A DNA stretch of 64,000 bases from Syntrophaceae bacterium (GCA_013177825.1 JABLXX010000006.1:124001-188000); one strand, 5' to 3'; positions 44,151 through 52,416 are shown, counted from the first letter of the stretch. Program-made: numbers and translations. Notes: a model not told the origin generated them from the sequence alone.

Positions 44151-44635
44151 ATGCCGCGACGATCCCCGGGACGACCTTCCCCTTCCCTATTCACGAACAG
44201 AAAGGACCACCACCCATCCGGTCGGATGCCCAGGCGAAGCAACGTCGGGGGCTCCTGGCCAAGATCCACATCGCCCGGAAGGAAATGGGGCTCAACGAGG
44301 GAGAGTACGAGATGATCCTCCGGGCCTTCAAGGTCTCCACGGCGGCGGATCTTACACTTCAGCAGTTGGAAGACCTGGTGAAGCTCTTGAAGCACTACGG
44401 CTGGAAACCCGTCAAGACGCGGCACCCCGCCGGCCGGGAGGAGCACATCGAGGCCCTGCGATCCCGCTGCCTGGAGCTGGCCGGAGAGATCCAAAACGGG
44501 GAGAAACGCCTGGCGGGCCTGGCGGAGCGGATTTGCGGGACCGGGCAGCTTGCCTGGTGCCGGGACGCCGGGAAGCTGGAGAGGCTCCTGGCCGTCCTGG
44601 GGAAGATCAAGGAAACAGAATCGGCGACAACCTGA
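44147..44635 (+). CDS. GemA-like (Mu gp16) regulatory protein
   Basis: 162 residues. The middle motif AKIHIARKEMGLNEGEYEMIL with VSTAADLTLQQLEDLVKLLKHYGW is the conserved gp16/GemA domain. In Mu GemA influences host supercoiling and gene expression. ATG overlaps the preceding stop. Confidence 0.82.
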   Translation: MNAATIPGTTFPFPIHEQKGPPPIRSDAQAKQRRGLLAKIHIARKEMGLNEGEYEMILRAFKVSTAADLTLQQLEDLVKLLKHYGWKPVKTRHPAGREEHIEALRSRCLELAGEIQNGEKRLAGLAERICGTGQLAWCRDAGKLERLLAVLGKIKETESATT

Positions 44636-44655
44636 CTGGAAAGGGAGGTTTCATC

Positions 44656-45054
44656 ATGGCAGAGAATCTCATCAATACCCCGGACAACCGGATGCGTCTC
44701 CTGGGTAAGCTGACGGAGCATATCGGCGCCCACAATGCCGTGGGCATGGCGGAGTTGTACGAGGCGGTCTTCGGCCGTCCCTGGAACCACAAGATCAACG
44801 ACACCCGGGATCTGCGCCATCTCGTGACGATCTTGCGGGAAGAAGGGGTTCCCATTTGCTCCGTGTCGTCCCAGAGCGGCGGAGGGTACTACCTGGCCGC
44901 GGCGGGAAGCGAGCTGACGGACTACCTCCGCCGTGGGGAACGGCGGGCACTGTCCATCTTGTCCAGGAACGCCAGGATCAAGAAGATCTCTCTCCCCAAC
45001 TACCTGGGGCAGATCAAGCTGGGCATGGAGGGGAATCGTGAAGAAGCAGCATGA
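44656..45054 (+). CDS. winged-helix phage protein
   Basis: 132 residues from the ATG at 44656 (GGGAGG seven bases upstream). The sequence shows helix-turn-helix-type elements (AELYEAVFGRPWNHKINDTRDL) and a wing (VSSQSGGGYYLAA). It resembles small wHTH proteins near Gam in Mu-like phages. A recognisable Mor activator is not found here. Confidence 0.6.
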   Translation: MAENLINTPDNRMRLLGKLTEHIGAHNAVGMAELYEAVFGRPWNHKINDTRDLRHLVTILREEGVPICSVSSQSGGGYYLAAAGSELTDYLRRGERRALSILSRNARIKKISLPNYLGQIKLGMEGNREEAA

Positions 45055-45505
45055 ACCGATCGAGAAGGTCCGGAGCGAGGCCGAGGAACTGCTGCTGGCC
45101 ATCGCCGTCTCACAGACGGGCATCGACCTCTTGACGGAACAATTTAATGGGGAAGTCGAACGCCTGAAGGCCCACTACGAAGGGATGATGGCCCCGATGA
45201 AGGCTACAGTGGAACGGGACGGGAAAGCCCTCCAGGGCCTCATGAAGGCGAACAAAGCGGCCCTCTTCGATGGGACGGACGTCGTCCGCCTGCTCAATGG
45301 CACCCTGATCCGAGAGTCCGGCGACAAGGTGACCATTCCCAAGACCGCCTTGGCCAAGTGCGAAGAGTTGGGATTCACGGATGTGATCAAGACCGTCAAG
45401 AGCCTGGACCGCGATGCAGTCGAGAAATGGCCTGACACGAAGCTCTTCCTGATCGGCGCCACACGGAAGCCCGGCGAGAAATTTGAGTACGAGCTGAAAC
45501 GATGA
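45038..45505 (+). CDS. gam: host-nuclease inhibitor Gam
   Basis: 155 residues from a GTG at 45038, chosen because the coding frame begins within the end of the previous gene and GGGG lies just upstream. The Gam fold (VSQTGIDLLTEQFNGEVERL; KVTIPKTALAKCEELGF) is clear. Mu Gam binds DNA ends and shields them from exonucleases, a bacterial relative of Ku. Confidence 0.85.
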   Translation: MKKQHEPIEKVRSEAEELLLAIAVSQTGIDLLTEQFNGEVERLKAHYEGMMAPMKATVERDGKALQGLMKANKAALFDGTDVVRLLNGTLIRESGDKVTIPKTALAKCEELGFTDVIKTVKSLDRDAVEKWPDTKLFLIGATRKPGEKFEYELKR

Positions 45506-46071
45506 AATTTCGGTGCCCTTTCTGCTCCAGGGAATGCGACTACTTGGAGATCCGGCTGGAGGAAGATCTCCTGGCCATCATCAAGATGCAGACAGTCTTC
45601 GGGATGCATGCCCTCCTCGTCTGGGCCTACACGGAACTCTTCAGCATCCGGCCTATGCGGTCCCGGGCAAAGAAGACCAGGGTCCTGCAGGAAGAAATGA
45701 AGAACCTCTTCCATGCCGAAGCCTTCACCTACAACCGCCGCACATACCGGATCAGCACTCAGGGGATTGCCGAGGCCCTGAACATCATCGTCCACCGCCA
45801 TTTTGACGACCCTCTAGAAAACCACAACTACCTGAAGAAGATCATGATCTCGATCGCTGAACGGGAGGCCCGGGAGGCTCGACGATCGGCAGAGCAGGGA
45901 CTGAAACAGAGGGAGGAAAGGCAAAGAATAGGGGGGGAACGAGAGGCAGGCAGTCACGTTACCCATGCCTTTGCCGTCAGCAGGGAGATGCCTCCGGCTA
46001 ACCTTACGTCGGAACTGATTGAAGAGAACAAACAGCGGGTAAAGGACCTATTGGAGTCTTTAGGTGGTTAA
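45502..46071 (+). CDS. phage protein of unknown function with zinc ribbon
   Basis: 189 residues. CPFCSREC at the N-terminus suggests a metal site. A central part (VFGMHALLVWAYTELFSIRPM) and a long charged helix follow. Start overlaps the Gam stop. No family recognised. Confidence 0.6.
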   Translation: MKFRCPFCSRECDYLEIRLEEDLLAIIKMQTVFGMHALLVWAYTELFSIRPMRSRAKKTRVLQEEMKNLFHAEAFTYNRRTYRISTQGIAEALNIIVHRHFDDPLENHNYLKKIMISIAEREAREARRSAEQGLKQREERQRIGGEREAGSHVTHAFAVSREMPPANLTSELIEENKQRVKDLLESLGG

Positions 46072-46283
46072 TGATGGGGCTTCGAAATATCGTTACGGCC
46101 AAAGAGGTGAATGGTAACACCCATGTCGCCATCAATCCTGCCAGCCCTCCTCTTTCTTTACCTGAAATCCGCTGCCCTCGCTGCCATCGACTACTTATGA
46201 AGGGCGAAGTCAAGAGGGTGGAAATAAAATGTCCCAAATGTGGGTGTCTCTTGAGTCTCCCGAAAGCACCATATTGTCGATAA
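46071..46283 (+). CDS. Com-like zinc-ribbon RNA-binding protein
   Basis: 70 residues. The core IRCPRCHRLLMKGEVKRVEIKCPKC is very close to Mu Com (IRC-x2-C, LLF/LLM, IEIRCPRC). Mu Com binds the mom mRNA and opens its ribosome-binding site. No mom-like gene follows here; instead the fluoride-type cargo starts. Start overlaps the preceding stop. Confidence 0.75.
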   Translation: MMGLRNIVTAKEVNGNTHVAINPASPPLSLPEIRCPRCHRLLMKGEVKRVEIKCPKCGCLLSLPKAPYCR

Positions 46284-46343
46284 CTTTGATGTGTAGGGAT
46301 CGTCAGACTCGAACGCCTCTAGGGAAGAATTCATTTAAGATAC

Positions 46344-46373
46344 TTGACAAGTTCTCGTGAATTCAGATAAAGA
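46344..46373 (+). promoter_or_regulatory. promoter of the fluoride cargo operon
   Basis: TTGACA (46344-46349) is followed at 17-18 bases by an AT-rich -10 region (ATAAAG/TAAAGA, 46367-46373). Transcription from it would begin at about 46379, just before the riboswitch aptamer at 46381, so the cargo likely has its own promoter, independent of phage early transcription. Confidence 0.6.
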
Positions 46374-46380
46374 TATACAT

Positions 46381-46491
46381 GGTGATGGAGTTCACCGAGA
46401 ACCGCCCTTGGGGCTAATGACTCCTGCTTGAACGATGTGTCCAGCAGGGGGAAAGGCTCCTGCAGGACACGAATCCTGGAGGAGCTTTTTT
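46381..46491 (+). promoter_or_regulatory. fluoride riboswitch (crcB motif) with translational platform
   Basis: The aptamer at 46381-46427 matches the crcB consensus: GGTGATGGAGTTCACC (stem GGTGA/TCACC), GCCCTTGGGGC hairpin, then TAATGACTCC, whose ACTCC (46420-46424) can pair with GGAGT (46387-46391). Downstream, GCAGG (46444-46448) can pair either with the aptamer's CCTGC or with CCTGC at 46459-46463; GCTCCT (46456-46461) can also pair with AGGAGC (46480-46485), hiding the ribosome-binding site. The alternatives give a clean off/on switch in front of the dynamin-like gene. Confidence 0.88.
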
Positions 46492-48162
46492 ATGCCTTCT
46501 GTCGAACAGACCATCTCCGCCACCTCGCCCAGTTTTCTTGAGATTCTCGTTCCCATTCGCGAGGCTGTCTCCCGTTTTCACCTAGTCTCCCTTGAGCGGA
46601 CTCTTGACATCTGCGAAGGCCTTGCTGCGAAAAGTCCTATCATCGATGTAGCCGTCTTTGGTCAGTTCAAGGCAGGAAAGAGTTCCTTTCTCAACAGCCT
46701 TCTCGGTCGCCGTTTGTTGCCTGTGGGCGTCATTCCGGTGACAACGGTTATCACCCGCATTATGCATGGTCCCGAGGAGCGAGCTGTCGTGTCTCATTTC
46801 GATGGGACTCGGACAGAGATTTCCCTCGATTGTCTTGAGGAGTTCACTTCCGAAGCGAAAAATCCAAACAATGAAAAAGACGTGGCGGTTGTTGATATCG
46901 ATCTGCCCTCGCTGGACAGATATTGGGGACTCCGTTTTGTGGATACACCGGGTCTGGGGAGCGTTTTTAAATACCACATGGAGACCTCGGAGAACTGGCT
47001 TCCGGAAGTGGGATCTGCGCTCTTGGCCATCAGCGCAGATCGGCCTCTCTCAGATCAAGACCTAGTTCTGATTCGAGAAGTTCTCCGGTACACGCCCGAA
47101 ATCGTTCTGATCCTTACAAAGGTGGACCTACTACTGCCAGCTCAACAGGACGAGGTGGTGCGCTTTTTCCAAGCAACCTTGAAAAAGGAACTAAACCGCG
47201 AATTTCCAATTTATCTCTTCTCCAACCGCCAGGATACGGATCTTCTCAAGAACAGGCTGGAAACAGAACTCCTCACTCCCTTGGCTAGGAATCGAGACTC
47301 CGAGTTTATCCGGATCCTCCATTACAAGATCCGGTCCCTTGCAGGAAGCTGCTCGAGTTACTTAGACATCGCCCTCAAAACCTCCCTCCGTGCCGATGAG
47401 GACCGCCAGGCCCTCCGGGACCAGATTCTTGGGGAGAAATCCAACATCACCCAGATCGACGAGGAGTTGATGATCATGACCCGGGAGACCTGCCGCTACA
47501 CCCGGGTTAATATTGACAAGTATCTGAACCAGTTCAAAAGACCCCTTAAAGAGAAGCTTGCCGCCCGACTCGCGAACGATATGGCCAGCTGGCATGGGAA
47601 CCTCTGGAAACTGTCGCGCCGATATGAGGAGTGGCTTCGTGACGTCCTGACAGAGGAACTGGAAGAGATCTCCCAGAGAGAAAACCGGAATTTCTTCGGC
47701 ACGCTGCTCAAGACTCAATCAGCCCTGGATCGATATTTGAAGTCCTTCCGGGCCATTTTGGAGGGTAACATAGAGCGGGTCCTGGATGTCCGGATGGCCA
47801 CGGCGCAGTGGAACATCGAGGTAGACGAGCCCTCCCGGCCGGACATCCAGGTAGGGCATACCTTCCAGTTCAACTACGACCTTCTGTGGTTCCTGATTCC
47901 TATGGTCCTGTTCAGGAGGTTCTTCGAACGCCATTTTCTAGCCCAGATTCCCAAACAGGTAGAGGTGAACTTCTCCCGCCTGTCGAATTCCTGGGAGGAA
48001 CGTATAAATCGAACCATTGAGGACATGAGAAAGCAGGCCTCCCGCTACATCCGGGAGGAGATCGAAACCATCGAGGGACTCCTGTCTCGGACGGAGGACC
48101 AAACGGAAACGATCCAAGGTCTTATCAATGCAATCGACAGAAATGAGGGACCCGCATGCTGA
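46492..48162 (+). CDS. dynamin-like GTPase
   Basis: 556 residues from the ATG at 46492 (GGAGG at 46478-46482). GTPase motifs: P-loop [14 protein letters not shown] (about residues 55-68), a switch region VTTVIT, G3 VDTPGLGS and G4 TKVD. A long helical region with the pattern of dynamin stalks follows, plus a hydrophobic patch [15 protein letters not shown] that could insert into membrane. Bacterial dynamins remodel or repair membranes; this one is directly under a fluoride riboswitch and is followed by enolase. It may protect membrane integrity under fluoride, but that is inference. Confidence 0.85.
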   Translation: MPSVEQTISATSPSFLEILVPIREAVSRFHLVSLERTLDICEGLAAKSPIIDVAVFGQFKAGKSSFLNSLLGRRLLPVGVIPVTTVITRIMHGPEERAVVSHFDGTRTEISLDCLEEFTSEAKNPNNEKDVAVVDIDLPSLDRYWGLRFVDTPGLGSVFKYHMETSENWLPEVGSALLAISADRPLSDQDLVLIREVLRYTPEIVLILTKVDLLLPAQQDEVVRFFQATLKKELNREFPIYLFSNRQDTDLLKNRLETELLTPLARNRDSEFIRILHYKIRSLAGSCSSYLDIALKTSLRADEDRQALRDQILGEKSNITQIDEELMIMTRETCRYTRVNIDKYLNQFKRPLKEKLAARLANDMASWHGNLWKLSRRYEEWLRDVLTEELEEISQRENRNFFGTLLKTQSALDRYLKSFRAILEGNIERVLDVRMATAQWNIEVDEPSRPDIQVGHTFQFNYDLLWFLIPMVLFRRFFERHFLAQIPKQVEVNFSRLSNSWEERINRTIEDMRKQASRYIREEIETIEGLLSRTEDQTETIQGLINAIDRNEGPAC

Positions 48163-48200
48163 ACGATGGGTTCCATCATCATCAGAACGGAGAAAACGCC

Positions 48201-49499
48201 ATGAACCAGAAGATCAAAGCCATCAATGCTATTGAAATCCTCGATTCTCGAGGAAACCCTACCATCCGGACCTACGTTACTCTGACTGGAGGCATCACCG
48301 CATCCGCATCTGTTCCCTCTGGGGCATCCACCGGGGAAAACGAAGCCATTGAACTCAGAGATGGTGGGCGGACCCGTTACGGAGGCAAAGGAGTCCTCAA
48401 GGCGGTTGCCCATGTGAAGGAACTTATCGCACCAATTCTGATTGATATGGACCCCACTCAGCAGGCGGAGATTGATCGCCTCATGATCCTCTTGGATGGG
48501 ACTACGAATAAGGCAAAGCTGGGGGCCAACGCGATCCTGAGTGTTTCTATGGCTGTCGCTCGGGCGGCCTCGATGGCGGCGGGCCTTCCCCTCTATGCCT
48601 ACATGGGCGGTTTCGGGGCGCTGCGCCTGCCTGTCCCCATGATGAACATCCTCAATGGTGGCAAGCATGCCGACAACAGCGTCGACTTCCAGGAATTCAT
48701 GATCATGCCAGTGGGCGCTCCTTCCTTTAGTGAGGCCCTTCGTTATGGAGCTGAGACGTTTCATGCCCTGAAAGGCATTCTCGCCGCGAAGGGATACGCA
48801 ACCAACGTCGGCGACGAAGGTGGATTTGCACCGGACCTGAAAAGTAACGACGAGTCATGTGATGTGATCGTCGAGGCCATCTGGGAAGCCGGTTACAAGC
48901 CGGGCAAAGACATTGCCATTGCACTCGATCCAGCGGCCAGTTCTTTTTATGAGAACGGCATATACAACCTATTGAAGTCGGGGCAGGGAAAGAAAACAAG
49001 TCGGGATATGATCACCTTTTATGACAAATGGATCAGTAAATATCCTATCGTTTCCATTGAGGACGGACTGGCGGAGACCGACTGGGAAGGATTCCGTCAG
49101 CAGACGGCCACGCAGGGAGACCGGATCCAAATCGTGGGGGACGACATCTTCGTCACCAATCCCATGTTCGTACAGCAGGGCATTCATGAGAAGACGGCCA
49201 ACGCGGTCCTGATCAAGCTGAACCAGATCGGCACCATTACAGAGACGATGGAAGCGATCAGCCTATGCCGGAAAGCCGGTTGGGGTTATGTAATATCTCA
49301 TCGTTCCGGTGAAACGGAAGATACGTTCCTGGCCGATTTTGCCGTTGCGATGGGAGGAGGACAGATCAAAACAGGGTCTGCCTGCCGCAGCGAGCGAATT
49401 GCAAAGTATAACCGCCTTCTAGAAATCGAGACTGAACTCGGGAAGGCGGCGATTTTCGAAAATCCACTGAAGGGAGGTGGCGTGAAGGACAAAACCTGA
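48201..49499 (+). CDS. eno: enolase (phosphopyruvate hydratase)
   Basis: 432 residues from the ATG at 48201 (GGAG upstream; an earlier in-frame ATG at 48156 would add an unusual tail). Catalytic motifs are intact: [10 protein letters not shown] loop, [57 protein letters not shown] (Lys) and [14 protein letters not shown]. It converts 2-phosphoglycerate to phosphoenolpyruvate. Enolase is a classical fluoride target (fluoride/phosphate/Mg complex), so an extra copy in a fluoride-regulated operon would restore glycolytic or gluconeogenic flux. As a second eno it is probably cargo, not the housekeeping copy. Confidence 0.95.
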   Translation: MNQKIKAINAIEILDSRGNPTIRTYVTLTGGITASASVPSGASTGENEAIELRDGGRTRYGGKGVLKAVAHVKELIAPILIDMDPTQQAEIDRLMILLDGTTNKAKLGANAILSVSMAVARAASMAAGLPLYAYMGGFGALRLPVPMMNILNGGKHADNSVDFQEFMIMPVGAPSFSEALRYGAETFHALKGILAAKGYATNVGDEGGFAPDLKSNDESCDVIVEAIWEAGYKPGKDIAIALDPAASSFYENGIYNLLKSGQGKKTSRDMITFYDKWISKYPIVSIEDGLAETDWEGFRQQTATQGDRIQIVGDDIFVTNPMFVQQGIHEKTANAVLIKLNQIGTITETMEAISLCRKAGWGYVISHRSGETEDTFLADFAVAMGGGQIKTGSACRSERIAKYNRLLEIETELGKAAIFENPLKGGGVKDKT

Positions 49500-49548
49500 G
49501 AACGGAAATCCGCAGAGATTCAAAAGAAGGGGCGGTAATTTCCATGTC

Positions 49549-49657
49549 GGGTGATGGGGTCCACCGTAACTGCTGCTTTGATCAGCTGATGACTCCTGCC
49601 AGCCGAACTTTTTCAGAGAAAGAGCGAGGCAAAACGCATTCTAATTGGCGAAAGGAG
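49549..49657 (+). promoter_or_regulatory. second fluoride riboswitch (crcB motif)
   Basis: GGGTGATGGGGTCCACC, TAACTGCTG, CAGCTGATGACTCCTGCC follow the crcB consensus almost base for base. In the fluoride-bound state ACTCC (49592-49596) is held in the aptamer. Otherwise CTCCT-GCC (49593-49600) can pair with GGC (49647-49649) and the AGGAG (49653-49657) of the antiporter ribosome-binding site, closing it. It is the second such switch in one operon. Confidence 0.9.
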
Positions 49658-49665
49658 CATCAATC

Positions 49666-50814
49666 ATGGCGGTGGATAGCATCTGGCTTACCTCTGCGCT
49701 TTGGATGGGCTTGGCCCTGTTGTCATCACTCATCTCCATCCGGGTAGGCATTTCCGTTGCACTCATCGAAATCTTCGTCGGTTTTCTCGCGGGAAACATT
49801 GTTGGTCTCAGCATAACTCCATGGGTCAATTACCTGGCGGGCGTTGGCTCCATCATGCTGACATTCTTGGCAGGGGCTGAAGTAGATCCCCAAGTGATCC
49901 GAAAACATTTCGGGTCGAGCATTGGGATCGGAATGGCAGGATTTCTTATCCCATTTTCCGGAATCCTTCTATTCAGCCGTTATGCTCTTGGGTGGACCTG
50001 GCCGCAGTCGCAAATTGCCGCTCTTGCCTTGTCAACAACGTCCGTTGCGGTTGTTTACGCCGTCATGGTGGAAACGGGACTCAATCAGACCGAACTGGGC
50101 AAGATCATTCTGGCGGCATGTTTCATTAACGACCTGGGAACCGTTGTCGTCCTCGGCGCTCTTTTCGCCGATTACGATGTCTGGCTGGCTGTTTTCATAC
50201 TTGTCACAGCGGCAGCCATGTGGGGAATCCCGAGATTTCTTCCCTGTTTTTTCCGCAGGGTTGGGGATAGGGTCAGTGAACCGAGAATCAAGTTCATTTT
50301 TGTCCTGCTTTTTCTACTAGGAGGGCTGGGTGACTTGGCCAAGTGTGAAGCGATTCTGCCGGCCTATTTGATCGGCATGGTTCTGGCGCCCTTCTTTCTG
50401 AAGGAGAAGGAACATGCCAAGCGATTGCGGGCCGGTACTTTCGTGTTCCTCACGCCCTTTTATTTTCTGAAGGCAGGCTCGTTCGTAAAGTATTCTGTTG
50501 TTCAATCTGCGTTCGTCCTGATCCTGATCTTTCTGGCCGTAAAAATGCTGACGAAGTTCATCGGCGTCTGGCCGCTCACCAGAAGTTTCCGGTTTAAGTC
50601 CCGTGAAGGGACTTACACCACGCTTATGATGTGCACTGGTCTCACGTTCGGAACGATTGCCTCCCTGTTCGGTCTGAACAACGGAATTATCAGCCAGGAC
50701 CAATACACGATCCTTGTTGCGGCCGTGATCGGAAGCGCCCTGCTTCCCACTCTTGTCGCACAGAAGTGGTTTCAACCCCCTATGAATGGTTTGGAGGAAA
50801 AGACCGATGTATAA
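49666..50814 (+). CDS. CPA2-family cation:proton antiporter (KefB/NapA-like)
   Basis: 382 residues from the ATG at 49666, with the AGGAG that the riboswitch controls eight bases upstream. About eleven TM helices can be drawn (SALWMGLALLSSLISIRVG; GVGSIMLTFLAGAEVD; CFINDLGTVVVLGALF; FVFLTPFYFLKAG). The conserved ND-like pair in FINDLGT typical of sodium/proton or potassium/proton exchange is present. No C-terminal TrkA-N domain is attached. Related genes are known riboswitch-linked partners; it may export Na or H, or aid F- removal indirectly. Confidence 0.85.
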   Translation: MAVDSIWLTSALWMGLALLSSLISIRVGISVALIEIFVGFLAGNIVGLSITPWVNYLAGVGSIMLTFLAGAEVDPQVIRKHFGSSIGIGMAGFLIPFSGILLFSRYALGWTWPQSQIAALALSTTSVAVVYAVMVETGLNQTELGKIILAACFINDLGTVVVLGALFADYDVWLAVFILVTAAAMWGIPRFLPCFFRRVGDRVSEPRIKFIFVLLFLLGGLGDLAKCEAILPAYLIGMVLAPFFLKEKEHAKRLRAGTFVFLTPFYFLKAGSFVKYSVVQSAFVLILIFLAVKMLTKFIGVWPLTRSFRFKSREGTYTTLMMCTGLTFGTIASLFGLNNGIISQDQYTILVAAVIGSALLPTLVAQKWFQPPMNGLEEKTDV

Positions 50815-51226
50815 AAAAATATTGCACGGAATGGATGGATCGGAAGGGGCTTTCAAAGCGCTAAAGGAAGCTATAGACATTGCAAGACTGCATGGAGCAG
50901 AACTGCATTCCGTAAGCGTTCAGGAGGTTCCCCACTATGCCGGTACCATTGGAGAGGTGATGGAAGAGGAAGCTTCTTCCAAGGCCTATTTCAACGAAAT
51001 TGCTGCTGGCGCACGGGAGATAGCTCAGGAGGCCGGAGTGGATCTTCATGTTCACGTCATTGTCGGGCACGAGGCCAAAACGATCATCGAAATGACGAAG
51101 AAATTCAAATTTGATCTCCTTGTTCTAGGATTTATGGGCCGTTCGGCGTTGTATGACCGGGTCATGGGAAGCACCTGCCAGAACCTAGTTCGCCTCGCGC
51201 CCTGCTCGGTCCTTGTCGTAAAATAA
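50807..51226 (+). CDS. universal stress protein (UspA family)
   Basis: 139 residues; start at 50807 overlaps the antiporter stop, with GGAGG upstream. Walker-like nucleotide motif is LVLGFMGRSALYDRVMGSTCQNLVRLAPCSVLVV. It begins KKILHGMDGSEGAFKAL, typical Usp. Usp proteins are often co-regulated by fluoride riboswitches. Its tight coupling suggests a role in supporting the antiporter. Confidence 0.9.
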   Translation: MYKKILHGMDGSEGAFKALKEAIDIARLHGAELHSVSVQEVPHYAGTIGEVMEEEASSKAYFNEIAAGAREIAQEAGVDLHVHVIVGHEAKTIIEMTKKFKFDLLVLGFMGRSALYDRVMGSTCQNLVRLAPCSVLVVK

Positions 51227-51238
51227 GGAATTCATCAG

Positions 51239-52105
51239 GTGAAAGTCGTTGCGAATCCCGGGTGTATGTCGGGAAGCGAGCTATGCAATGATTTGATTGT
51301 ACATTACATTCGGGAGAGACGATGTACTGGTGGGGGATATTGCTTCTATCGACTCCCGGAACCGAATGGATCAGATACTTATCACGCCTTGTCCTCGCTT
51401 CGCTTGCTGGATCGACTTGAACAAGATGATGAAACAGCAGCTTTTCTTCTGGATCGCCAGACGTCTAATGGTGCCTATGAGAGCATATTCCAAGCGTATT
51501 ACTGCCTCAAAAGCCTCTCAATCCTGGGCCTTGAACCCAAAACGGATCCCTCTACTTACATCCTTCAGCATTTGCGGGCCTATGACGTCGATTGCCTACC
51601 AGTTGGAGTGACATCCATCTTCTATAAGTTAATGACGGTTATTGAACTGCGACAGCTACAAAGACTATCCGTAACGTTTCCACAGAAGGAGTCCCTTACG
51701 GATTTCCTGTTCCGGTACCAGCAGATAGACGGGGGGTTCGGTTATCCTCACTCGACACTGGTTGAAACATACCAAGCCACTCGGATCCTTGTTGGACTTA
51801 ATTATCCGGTAACTTCCTTAGGAGTGGATTGTTTTCTTGCGGCCTGTGAAGATCCGGTTTTTGGGTTCATAAATATGCCTAGGGCGCACTCAGCCTTCTT
51901 GGAACATGTGTCTGCGGGTATCGGTCTTTCAGAGTTTTTAAACCGGGAGGTCAAGTATGGAGACATCATCAGCACGTTTATACGAGCTTGTCAGAGCAGG
52001 AATGGAGGTTTTTCCCGAGCGACTCATGCGGGTATTGCATCCCTTGAATATACCCATATGGCCGTCGACGCCCTTGCAATAATCTCAAGATTAAGACTAG
52101 GGTGA
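51239..52105 (+). CDS. prenyltransferase/terpene-cyclase-toroid-like protein
   Basis: 288 residues from a GTG at 51239 (AAGGA upstream). There are about four repeats of the toroid type: GGGYCFYRL...YHALSSL, SNGAYESIFQAYYCLKSL, DGGFGYPHSTLVETYQATRIL and NGGFSRATHAGIASLEYTHMAVDAL. These resemble beta-subunits of protein prenyltransferases or squalene-cyclase-type units. There are no clear catalytic DDxD motifs. Function is unknown; lower GC than the genes before it. Confidence 0.6.
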   Translation: MKVVANPGCMSGSELCNDLIVHYIRERRCTGGGYCFYRLPEPNGSDTYHALSSLRLLDRLEQDDETAAFLLDRQTSNGAYESIFQAYYCLKSLSILGLEPKTDPSTYILQHLRAYDVDCLPVGVTSIFYKLMTVIELRQLQRLSVTFPQKESLTDFLFRYQQIDGGFGYPHSTLVETYQATRILVGLNYPVTSLGVDCFLAACEDPVFGFINMPRAHSAFLEHVSAGIGLSEFLNREVKYGDIISTFIRACQSRNGGFSRATHAGIASLEYTHMAVDALAIISRLRLG

Positions 52106-52254
52106 AAAGAATATTATACAGTTAAGATATAGGACTTGTAATTATTAATACAATATATGAACAAAAAGAGAATGTAGATTAACATATAAACGAGTATCAA
52201 ATTTAAAGCTTTTCTTAACCAACCGGCGTTTTATTACAATAAAACAGAAAACGC
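52106..52254. other. AT-rich gap after cargo
   Basis: About 150 bases of low GC without coding potential between the cargo and the candidate sRNA promoter. No specific signal seen. Confidence 0.5.
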
Positions 52255-52282
52255 TTGACTTATGACAAGAATGGTGTAGAAT
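52255..52282 (+). promoter_or_regulatory. promoter before candidate phage sRNA
   Basis: TTGACT (52255-52260), 16-base spacer and TAGAAT (52277-52282). Transcription would start near 52289. No coding start lies close behind, but a strong terminator does. Confidence 0.55.
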
Positions 52283-52288
52283 TACAAT

Positions 52289-52407
52289 TAAATTTTCGAG
52301 CGGTCCGACCGCCTATAACTGCGCAGCCGCCTGATTGATTCGGCGGCGGAGAGAGGCTCACGAAGCCCGGTTCCGGAGACAACGTCTCCGGGGCCGGGCT
52401 TTTTTGT
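52289..52407 (+). ncRNA. candidate small RNA with hairpins
   Basis: The short transcript between the promoter and the terminator contains stem-loops GCGGT/ACCGC (around 52300) and CCGCC/GGCGG (around 52330-52345) before the long terminator stem. About 115 nt. It may be a phage sRNA or the attenuated leader of the lysis genes. Confidence 0.45.
52364..52407 (+). terminator. strong intrinsic terminator before lysis genes
   Basis: A long stem AGCCCGG-tt-CCGGAGAC / GTCTCCGG-gg-CCGGGCT around AAC, followed by a run of five T residues and then TTTT. Confidence 0.9.
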
Positions 52408-52416
52408 TTTCTGCAC

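Noticed and set aside
46436-46470. Hairpin before the dynamin gene as a terminator
   Set aside because: No T-run follows, and the arms fit better as part of the riboswitch expression platform.
46071-46491. Com regulates the dynamin leader instead of fluoride
   Set aside because: The leader matches the crcB aptamer closely, so fluoride control is the first explanation; Com involvement is kept only as a side hypothesis.
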